From assembly GCA_964016985.1 (NCBI GenBank), contig OZ024823.1, positions 25,198,095 through 25,262,094 on the forward strand: a DNA stretch of 64,000 nt. Direction: 5' to 3'. How positions within the stretch are numbered: position 1 is the first letter of the stretch; each line of letters begins with the position of its first letter. Below the pieces are notes generated by a model. That model did not search any database, was not told the origin of the DNA, and was given only the letters and a program-made list of their open reading frames with translations. The translations under genes were made by a program, and so were the position numbers. This document shows positions 43,901-55,900 of the stretch, piece after piece. Source of the stretch: Anodontia alba. Taxonomy: Eukaryota; Mollusca; Bivalvia; Lucinida; Lucinidae.

Positions 43901-46900
43901 TCAGATCAGTTGCATAGTTCTATAAATAAGCAGAGTTTTCAGATAAATATTTGTGTTATTTTCTAAAAAAAACACACACAAAAAAACAACACAAAGGTGA
44001 TTCAGATGATTATTAACAATATTTCACAAAGAAATAAGAAAAATATCAAAATTTATTGTAAGCACCTGGATGGGTGAGTGATTAGCCGATTAGCCCTCCT
44101 GGCTGCAGATCACAAGGACCCAGGTTCAAATCTACTGGGGGAGGAGTTCAGCTTATTATTGTATTGTGCTTTGTTGCACAGAGCCCATCATTTTCAAACT
44201 TTCACTGGCTCAGTATGAATCAAATTATGTCAAAGGGACGTTTCTCATAGAACATTTTCATGAAAAAAAAAGGTGTTTTGCCTGCAGCTTTTAGCTTATA
44301 TTTAGCCTAAATATTCAGACAGGCATGTCTGTGCAAACAGTGTAAACACAGATTATAAATTTGTACATCCACATAAGTAGGGGTGTTTGTTGTCTATCGG
44401 TGTATTCTACACTTTTTACTCCAATGATTCTGTTAGTAGATGTCTGACTGCATATACCCTGAAACACCCTAATGACTAGAGCATGCCACAGCTTACATAT
44501 TTATGAACTGTACCATGGTAAAAAGATTTCTTTGGGGTATATGTGAACAGTAAAGATCCTGATCATCCAGGTAATCTTCACAATCTGAAAACGGCCTTCC
44601 CTATACATCTGGGCCCAGTTGTTCAAAGCTAACGACATGGTTAGTTAACGATTTGTTAAATTTTACATCGAGTGATACGCAAGTATGCTGAAACGTTTTG
44701 CTGAAAAAATGTGAGTAGCTTTTGCAGTGCAAACGTTACTCACATTTTTTCACCAAAAAAAAATCAGAATAGTGTGTATAGAATCTGCTAAAACAGTTAA
44801 CGAAATGACCCTTAACGAGCTCGTTAAGCTAACAACGCTTTGAACAACTGGGCCCTGTATTGTATAACATCCAGTGATTCTGTAATGAGAGCGAATGCTC
44901 TGATTATACAACATAGGTCTAGATAAGAGTGGGTATGAGGTCAATAGTTTTCTTATTTTCCACGAAAACATATGTTGTGGTACTCATTAGAAGCGCCTCA
45001 GCGAGGTGCTTCTAATGAGTACCCACAACATATGTTTTCCTGGAGAAATTAGAAAAATATCAAAACTTTTGGATTGAAAATAGCGCCTTAACTAGAGCTA
45101 TGATACAATATGGATATGTACACTGATCTAGGACTTCACTTCCCGCAGCTATCTGAACATTTTACACAGGGCTCAGCTCATATATCACCTTAAATCATAC
45201 CATTAGAGTTTGTCAAGAATAAGTAAACTTGCTGATTTTATTAGAGCTCTTAAGATAAACATATATATTTACTTTTTTAATTTGATTAGATGCTCTGTAT
45301 CACATTTAGTGGAATAGATATATTTTGAGGTAATTGTCGAAATTGTTTTATCTGCCTTCTTAGAGGTAATTGTCGAAATTGTTTTATCTGCCTTCTTAGA
45401 AGGGGTTGTCTCTAAAAGACAAGAATTTGCTGTGTTTTACAAATTTATGAGAAACCAATAGTCTAAAATAAATATTTGAAATCTAATGTTTTTGGCTTTT
45501 GTTTTATTGGTTCATACTGTCATACAATGTGCTTAACAATCACTAATTATCCTTTGTTTTGTCATATATTCAGAGGAATTGTTAAGTAGGAGTATTTGAT
45601 GATAATTCTGGGATAATTTTTCTTATTTCTCTATAAAACATATGTTGTGGGTACTCAGAAGTGCCTCGGCATGGCGCTTCTAATGAGTACCTACAACATA
45701 CGTTTTTATCGAGAAATGGAGAATATTATCCCATAATTATCACTTAACAATTCTCTGTATATTGCAGTTACCTTGAGATTTACAATGAGAAAGTGAGGGA
45801 TCTTCTCAAAAGTAACATTTCTGGGAAAGTGCAGCACACACTTAGAGTGAGAGAGCATCCTAAGGAAGGACCGTATGTCCAAGGTGAGATACTGTTGTGC
45901 CTCAGTTACCCATGGTGACTGATAGGTTAGTATTATGACAACAAATTGAGCCAGTACATGACAATAAGACCCATGGGACCAAGAAAGACCGATCAGCCTG
46001 TACATCAACCCGGTATGGCAAGGCTCTCGTTTATCTCTCTTTGGATAGCCCGGAGTCCATAGAAGACACATGCGATCAGTGAAGACTCTGATCAGACTGT
46101 GCTGATGCGCAGACTGATCTGAGTCTTCGCTGGTCGCACGTCTTATTGTAAGTTTTGTTGTGTGCTGGCTCAATTATCATTTAAGAGGATTGGACACTGA
46201 TGGTAGATTTGCTGCCACAACTTTTTATGACTTTTTTGCTTTTCTGACATCAGCTGCCTTCAGAAAAGGAGTCCACTCTAAAAGGAAAAAAATTGCTTCC
46301 TCTGGGAGCAAATTTCCTCTAAGAGAGACCCCTTTTCAGGATGAAGGTAAAAAAACTTTGTCAGAGCTGCCTACCCTGAATGTGTATCCATTTCCCTTTA
46401 AGGCCTGGGCCCAGTTGTTCAAAACTTAATGAAGCTGTTAGCTTACATGATATTCAATTTCTATCTTGAAATATGGCAAATACATTGAATTTTTGCTGAA
46501 AAAAATGTGAGTAGCTTTTGCATTGCAAAAGCTACTCACATTTTCAGCCAAAAAAAATTATCAACGCATTAAAAAATATCTTTAGCTACAACAGTTAACA
46601 AGTTTGTCATTAATGACTTTGTTAATCTGCAGATGCTTTGAACAACTGGGCCCTGGTAAAAATGAGCTGCAGTGTTAGGACTTGTACCAAATGACAAGTG
46701 TACCTAGTGCAGTCTGATTAGAGTCTTCATTGTCCACTTCAAGAAACTTTGGATGCTTGGCTATTCCCCCCCCCCCCCCCACCCCCACACACACACACCC
46801 AACACACACACACACACACACAACACACACACACACACACTGTTCGCTTCAGGTTTTGACATACTTGTCCTAAAGAGAGTTATGGGGCTTGTCTCTTCAT

Positions 46901-49900
46901 ATTCAGTCCCCTTATTGGGATTTTTATCATATGATAAAATATTAATATAAGAAATCTGTTTAATTTTATTTTATCTTATTCTTTTGCATTTCACTGACTC
47001 ATGAACACATCAGGTTATGTGCAAATTTTACATGAGCTCATTCCGGGTTCACTTACTTTGCACATAACACATTTTATTCTGGAGTCAGTGAACTGCAAAA
47101 AAAAATAAAATTCATTTCATAACTGAATCCCCCATTTGCTGCAGTGAACATGTCCAAATTCAAAGCTGGAAGAGTCATACATTCAGAGGTGAACGATAAC
47201 GCTCCAGTGTTGTTTTGTAGGCTTATCAAAGTATATTGTTGGAAGTTATGAAGAAATTGAAGGTCTCATGTTAAAGGGAAATGCTGTAAGGTAAGTTTAT
47301 TGACCCATTTTAGTCCTTAGATCCCTAAAAGGGTAATTGGCAAACAGTGCAGACCTAGATCAGATGCCACAGAATGTGGCATCTGATCAAGGTCTCCACT
47401 GTTTGCAAATAGTTCAGCCATTTTTCTGTGGGAATATCTAAATCATATAGCCTATTATACTTAGAATTGAAATTAGACTCTTCCAATATTTAGTGTGGGG
47501 GAGTTTATTCAGTCCGAAATGGGTTAAAACTGGTAGAGTGTTATCAGTATATCTCAAATCAAAGAAGAGGTGATGTCTAATTTGAATAGAATGCTAAAAA
47601 TAAAAAATCAAAGCCTCAGTGAGAGAAAAAAATGCATTATGTCAGTTTTTAACCTTTACATTGCTGGGTTTTTTATTGTGTATTGCACACAGCTGATTTT
47701 TTTTTTTTCTGATAAATATGGCCATGGGTGTCCATGTTCATCTGTGGATTCTGCATAAATTAGCCATTAAAACTATATACAATGTATTATAGAAGGGTTG
47801 TTCATTTATTTTTCTACAAAAACATGTAAATTGCGTCTACTGTTGACAAATTTTAGACATGGGTGTCCATGTTCATCTGTGGATTCTGCATAAATTAGCC
47901 ATTTAAACTATATATATTATAGAAGTGTTGTTCATTTTTTTTTCTACAGAAACATATAAATTATGTCTAATAATGACAAAGGTTGGACCTAAGATTGTAA
48001 GAGTAAACTGTGTAGATCTGGAGATACTGTTAATTTGAAGGCTGATCACTCTACATTGGTTGTGTATGTCTTAAAATTATTTTCAACTTGGAGGAAAGCA
48101 TACAACAAGAGTCACAATGTGAGAAATTGCACCTTATCTTATGACGTGTGTCGGGTCAGCCTCAGGGGCAGATTTAGGATGATTTCTGAGGGAGTTTGAT
48201 TCGATTATATTAGCGTACTTACTCTACATATTGAAAGACAAGCCTGAGCAAACAATGTAGACCCTGATCAGATGCTGCTTTTTGCAGTGTCTGATCAGGG
48301 TCTACACTGTTTGCCACTTTTCTAACAATTTTATATACATTCATAGGTAATAAAATGGCCTTGTTGAAGAGAAGTATAAGGTAAAATGTAAGGGGTGTGA
48401 ATATTTAGGGTAAATATGGTATCCCCCAAATTAAGAAAATTTATCCAAAATTTCCCATGAAAATGAAATTTGAGTTAAAGTGGGGTTCAATTGAACCTCT
48501 CCCCAGCCCCCTCTGAATCCTTCTCTGAGTCTGCACATCCATGTAGCCTGATCAGTCTTCACTCAGTACCCGGTAGATAGATAAGAATCAAAACCTTCTA
48601 TCAGGTGGACAGCAGAGACTGATCTGTGTAAATGTGCAGGCTGATACGAGTCTTAGCTGGGCACACTTCTGAAAATGTACATTTTCTCACATTTTGGTTC
48701 AAATAGAGTTATTGGTACCAGAAATACAGCAAAGCGTACAAAATACTATGAAGGAGCTGCAGCCAGGAAAGAAATCTTCGGACCAGTGCGCCCAGCAAAC
48801 ATTCCGATTAGCCTATGCATTTGTGCAGGCTGATCAGAATCTTCACTGGGCATATTTTGGATAGCCAAGGATGCAAAGTTTTTCATGCAAACAAGGAAGT
48901 CTCTGGTCAGACTGAGCAGATGCACAAGCTGATATGAGTCTTCATTTGGTGCACATGTCAGAAGGTACATTTCCTCATGTTGTAGCTCAGTTAGGGGATA
49001 ACTGTATTGACAATTTTCATTTTGGGACATGTATTGTCAATTTTAAGGTTGGAAATTTTGTTTTACAGCGAGGCTGATGCGTTGCCGTAAAACAAAATTT
49101 CCAACCATAAAATTGACGTTAACCTCTGAAAATGAAAATTTTCATTACTGGGGCGAGTGCATTAGAATCATTTTCTAAAATTGCTTTGATGTCCATTTTT
49201 GTCTTCAGAACAACAGCCTCTACCAACATGAATGATACCAGTAGTAGATCACATGCTATCTTCACTATTGTCTTTACTCAGGTAAATTATACGAGGGCCC
49301 TTGTAGTTTATAACTTAATAATTATTCTTATCTTGGCTCATCTACTGTTGTCTAGAGACATACTTGATGGGACAGTTTAAGGGACAGTGAAGGCTGGTTG
49401 TTTGATTATATCTAGGAAGCGTATGTAATAAAAATCCTGCCTATTGTTAAATCCCAGTCCATACTAAATTACTAATCGTCATAGTTTTGGCTGCATAATG
49501 TGAATATATGTACAAATGAATGCCTATGATTCTTAGCTTGCTTGGTAAAAAATTCAGCATATGACATCTTGAAATGTTTTCTTTTCATTTTGTCATAGAA
49601 AATAGGGTTTTGACATTCTTAAGGAGATCACTCATGAAAAGTCAAACCCTGTTTTCTGCAAAAAAAAATAAAAAAAAAAAAAGGCATCAATTTTTCATCT
49701 GCTGAATTTGCAAAGAGTGCTAAAGATTATGTGGTATTTCTAAAATTAAACTTGTAAATGGAAGGTTGAAGATTTCTGGTCAGATGTTTGACCTTACAAA
49801 CAAAATTGTAATATCTTTAAAATAATAAATGCTAATGTCTTTCATTGAAGATTCAAATGGTTCATCTTTGAATAAACTGTGATGAAATTTTTATCTACCG

Positions 49901-52900
49901 AATTTCTTTTTTTTTTTTTTTTCAAATTGATTGTTCTCTTTGCTGTTTTCTTAAATGAAATCTGTGTACCTTCAAGACTTTTGCATGTATATAAAATGTA
50001 ACATTCTCTTAAAGGCTACACTAAAAGATGGTATACCCAGCGAGAAAACTAGCAAAATTCACCTGGTGGATTTAGCGGGAAGGTGTGTAGTAGATTTTTT
50101 TGTCTCTTTAGATTTCTGGATACACTTTCAGGGGAGGCGCCTCTGTCAAAATTGTTTTCTCACCCTTCTGAAAAGGGGTCTACACTAAAAGGTCATATCG
50201 CCATGAGAGCAAATTCTTTTCTTTTAGAGTAGACCCCGTTTCAGGAGGGAAAGCAAGCAGGAAGTCGTGAAAGTGCCTCCCTTGTAAAACGTAGCTGAAA
50301 TTTTACCATCTATTTCCTTTAAAACTAGGGATGGAAAATTGAAATACTGCTCATTTTTATGTTGTCTTTGATGGCTAATAATAGAACCCTTTTGTATATA
50401 CATATACTGGCCGTCCTGTAACATATTTGTATGCTATGTTTATTTAGATTATCATTTTCATGTGCAAGTATAGTCTCTACAACAGTCCCCGTAGGAAGGC
50501 ATAGGAATGGCTGTTGAAGGGAAGTGGCTGTTGTAGACTGGTTAAATATGTAGTAAAGTGTGCTGTGGTAAATCAGAAGACTGGTTGTTGTAGAAAGGTG
50601 GCTATTGTAGAGAGATTGAATATGCAATGAAAGGTGTAATGGGGAGGTGGCTGTTATAGAAGGTTTAGATATGTAGTAAAAGGTGATGTGTGGAATAAAA
50701 AAACTGGGCCCGGTTGTTCAAAGCGTCGTTAGCTTAACGAGCTCGTTAAGGATCATTTCGTTAACTGTTTTAGCAGATTCAATAAACAATATTCTGATAT
50801 TTTTTGCTGAAAAAAAATGTGAGTAGCTTTTGCTCTGCAAAAGCTACTCACATTTTTTCTGCAAAAATTTTCAGCATATTTGTGTATCACTTGATGTAAA
50901 TTTTAACGAATCATTAACTAACGACATCGTTAGCTTTGAACAACTGGGCCCTGGTTGTTATAGGGAGACGGTTGTTCTCATGATGTTACCCTTAATAGTG
51001 GGGAGGGAGCATTCATCATTTACATGCTGATCTAGACATTTACATTACTCATACAAGAAAGAATGTTGTTTTCTTAAAGGGCACCTCATTTATCCCCTTT
51101 TAGACTGAATAAACTCTCCTACACTATATATTGGAAGAGTCCAATTTCAATTTTAGATATGTTAGGCTATTTGACTTAGATATTCTTAGAGAAAAATGGC
51201 ATAACTATTTGCAAACAGTGGAGACCCTGATCAGATGCTGCATTCTGCAGCATCTGATCTGGGTCTGCACTGCTTGCAAATTACCCTTTTGGGAGTTTCC
51301 AGACTAAAATGGGATAGCACCAAGCGAAAAGGTGTCCTTGAGGCATATATGGACAGCAAAGACCCAGATCTGGCTGCACATCCTGGCAGTCAAATCAGAA
51401 TCTTCACTGTCCTTGAAATTCTGTCCCTGCAAATCACAGTCTCATTAGGAGCTTTGCTGCCTGTAGATACAATCTAGGGTAGCCAATGAATCACTGGATA
51501 CCCTAGATTGTATCTACAGATAGTAAAGATCTTAATGAGACTGCGTCAATAAGCAGGGTGAGTTGTGTTTGTATATATCACATATGAGCCGCAATGTAAG
51601 AAAACATACCTTCTGACATGTGCGCCCAACAAAGACTCAGATCAGCCTGTGCATCCATAGTCTGATCAGAGTCTTTGTTTGTTATTTGAATCCTTGGCTA
51701 TCCAGCATGCACTCAGGGAAGATTCTGATCAAACTGCATGAATGCGCAGGCTGATCCAGATCTTTGCTGTGTGCATATGTCCAGAAGTATGCTTTCTGAC
51801 ATTGCATTTCATAAAGCACCTTTTCACTTGACATTGGCCATCTATTTTCTTGCTATAAACATGTATATCCATTTCCAGTGAGAGGGCTACAGCGACTGGT
51901 GCCACTGGTCAGAGACTGAGAGAGGGCGGCAGCATAAATAAATCTCTTGTTTCTCTCGGAACTGTTATAAAACTACTTGGTGAGGAAGTTTGTTGTTTCA
52001 CAGTCGGTCTGCTTTGTATACAATATTTGCCCTAAGTATTGAGATATATTGGAATGAGCAAACGGTGTAGACCAAGATAAAATACTGCAGAATGTGACTT
52101 CTGTTCAGACTCTATACTGTTTGCCCCTCATCCAATGGCTTTTAAGATACATCGGCAGCTAGTAAAATGAACCTGTTCAAATTTTAGAACAAGAATTACC
52201 CTATTTACTGTATGTATTCAGATGGACAGTCATGAGCAAATAGCTAGTGTAGACCCAGATGAGACACTGCTAAATGCAGCTCTCAACAGAATCTACACTG
52301 CTTGCCACTCGTCCAGCACCATTTTAGACACAACATTTGGTAGTAAATTGTACTTGTTCAAATTTTATAACAAGTATGGTAAGGAGTTGAGATGTCCTAA
52401 TGCTTAGGGTAAATACAGTAAGTATGATAAGGAGTTAAGGTGTGCAAATGTTTAGGGTTAATAAGGTAATTGTGAAGGTGAATGGATATACTACCAGGGG
52501 AGGCTGATCTGTTTTTACCTCCCTTCAGAAAAAAGCACCTACGCTAAAAGGAAAGGATTTGCTCCCAAAGGGAGCAAATTCTTTCCTTTTAGAATAGAAC
52601 CCTTTTCAGAAAGGAATTGATGTAGAGGAACATTACAGGAAATAAAACAAGTTGTCTCCCTTGTCCAAAATCACAGAAAAACTACCAGTTGTTTCCAGTA
52701 CATTTAGCACTCATTTACTTTGTTAATTGTCTTCAACAATTAATCATCAGTTGTGTATTCAGAGCAATAGTGTAGTACTTTGTTAATTGTCTCACCCAAT
52801 TAGTTATCAGTTGCCTATTCAGAGGAATAGTGTTTTATTACTGCACAGAAACATAATTCAGCTTCAGTATTAGAAAATATATAGTCAATCCTCTTTATAC

Positions 52901-55900
52901 CAATACAACGACCAAATTCGTTATGATAATTTGACTGGCCCGAAACCGCTCAAGAGGTGACATTTAATCAGGAAGAATAGAACAAGACCTTTCTTACATA
53001 TCATTCAGCACATTAAGGATTCTTTTGTTAACATATGCCTAAAGGCCCCATTTGTGTTAACCCGTTAAAGACTGAATAAACTTTCCCACCTTATATATTG
53101 GGAGAGTCCATTTTTGATTTTAGGTATTTCTGGCTATATTATGTAGTTATTCCTAAAGAAAAATGGTTGAACATCTTGCAAACAGTGGAGACCCTGATCC
53201 GATGCCACATTCTCTGGCATCTGATCTGGGTCTGCACTGTTTTCCAGTTACCCTTTTAGGGGTCTCCAGTCTTCAATGGATTATTATACCTCACCACACG
53301 ATAGTGGCTGGGTATTATGGTTTCATATTGGTGCCCATCTGTCTATCTGTCATACGCCCATCCATCCATCCGTATTTTCATTTCGAGACATAACTTGAGT
53401 AAATATCAATGGATTTTCACCAAACTTGGTATGTGCATTGATATTATAGAGGTCTGGTTTGGGATTGCTTATAGGCAAATGGGATTGCTAATAGGCAAAT
53501 TTCATCAATTTATGACAGAGTTCTTGGTGCAACATGATAATGGCGTGGTATTATCATTTCACGTTTTTATATGTCCCATAGATTGGTTGTACCCTTACAT
53601 TCTACTGAGTAGAGCAGTTTAAAGGGTTTTATATTATTTTGTAGCTGAACTTCCTGAGAGGGGTGCTAAGCCAGGGAAGGGCCAGTTTATTCCCTACAGA
53701 GACTCAGTACTCACATGGCTTCTGAAGGACAGTTTAGGTGGAAATTCCAGAACTATCATGGTTACAAGTAAGTGTATTGTTAGAATAGTTGGTGGAGAAG
53801 TATATTGTTAGAATTGTTGGTGGCAGTGAGCTACTTGCGCGGCTTGGGATTGAGGATCTGGACCTCATTCTGAAGGAGAGAAGGCTCCACTGGTATGGAT
53901 ATGTGGAACGCTCCAGTGCTACAGTCAAGACAGCCTTTCACATATAGGTTGAGGGAAAGCGTGGGCCTGGGAGGCCCAAGATGACATGGAAGCAGCTGAC
54001 AGAGAGGGATTGCAGAGAGTGGAAGCTCTCGGCTATCAACCCTTATGATAGACATACCTGGAGATCTGGTGTGAGATCTGCCATGCGTGCAGTAAGCCAG
54101 CTACCTGGAAGGGGGCCCACTGATGTGGATGTTGCCCCTGTACCTACACATTAATAAAAAAATCCTACTTAATGATGATGATATGTTCTAGAAGTGTGAA
54201 AAGATTCCATTCCTTCCCTTTGATCTTTATGTGTAAGTTTTGGTTGAGGACTCTTTGATCATTTAAAAACTGTAGAATTCACTAATATAACCCATTTTAG
54301 ACTGAATAAACTCCCCTCACACTAAATATTGGAAGAGTCAAATTTCAATTTTAGGTATGTCACTGTGATTTAGAAAAGTGGCTAAACTGTTTGTGGATAA
54401 TGGAGACCCTGATCAGTCATCACATTCTGCAGGATCTGATCTGGATCTGTGTTGTTTACCAGATACCCTACCCTTTTTGGGGGTTTCCAGACTAAAATAG
54501 GATAAGGGATAAAAGTAGAAAATAGTCCTCTTATGTAGCCCTATTATTAAGGGCCTGCAATGTTCAGAGTACATGTATTTCATCAAGTACTGTTTGCTGG
54601 CTCCCAGTCAGCTGTAATATTTAAGGCTGGCTAATCGGAGCTGAAAAGATAATCGATTATCAGTCCTGCCATTGTGATCGATAATTGATTAGTAATCACT
54701 GATGGTTTGGTCATAATTTTACCCGTCTGAGCATGACTCTTACCATTTGTTACACACTATTGTATTTTTTGTTCAGACAGGCCTGAGCAAACAGTGTAGA
54801 CCCTGATGAGACACCGCAAATGCAGCGTCTCATCAGGGTCTACACTGTTTGCCACTCATCCAGCTATTTTTATCGCACCTGCTTGTAGCAGGGTGCGATA
54901 TAGGCGTCCGATTTTCTGTCCGTCCGTCCGTCCGTCCATCTGTCCTTCTGTCAACATTTATGTCGACGTTCGACATTTATGTCAAAGTTAGTATTCTAAT
55001 CAACTACAAGACTAAATAACCATCAAACCTTGCATGAAACATCTCCCTGACCTCCTGACTTTGCAACATAGGCGTCTGCTTTTCCGTATGTCTGTCCATT
55101 CGTCCGTCCGTCTGTCAACATTTATGTCGAAGTTCGACATTTATGTCAAAGTTAGTATTCTATTCAACTACAAGACTAAACAACCATCAAACCTTGTATG
55201 AAATATCTCCCTGACCTCCTGACTTTGCGACATAGGTGCCTGCTTTTCTATTCGTCTGTCCCTTCGTCCGTCCGTCTGTCTCTTAACAGTTCTGTTATGT
55301 CGAAGTTCGACATTTACGTCAAAGTTAGTATTCTAATCAACTACAATTCTACAACAACCATCATTCCTTGCATGACACATCTCCCTGACCTCCTGACTTG
55401 GCAGATATGTTGACCCAGTGACCTTGACCTATATTTTGCGCTCCATTGACTTTGACACAATTTACGTTGACATTCCAGATCTTCTCAACTATAAAGCATA
55501 CAACTACCAAACCTTGCATAGTGCTTCTTCTAGATGTACAGACTTGGCAGGTACCTTGACCCGGTGACCTTGACCTATATTTTGGGCTCCAGTGACTTTG
55601 ACATATTTTGTGTCGACGTTCGATATCTCCTCAACTATAAGGCCTACAACCATCAAACGTTGCAAAGTGCTTCTCCTCAATGTACTGACTTAGCAGATAC
55701 CTTGACCTGGTGACCTTGACCTATATTTTGGCTGCAGTGACTTTGACATAATTTACATCAACGTTCCAGATCTCCTCAAGTGTAAGACCTCTAGCCACCA
55801 AACCTTGCATAGTGCTTCTCCTATATGTACTGACTTGGCAGGTATCTTGACCCAGTGACCTTGACCTATATTTTGAGCTCCAGTGCCTTTTACACATTTT

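Noticed and set aside
49955..50188. Frame 49955-50188 as a single-exon ORF
   Set aside because: Only 50015-50082 is coding (exon 10); the rest is intron read-through.
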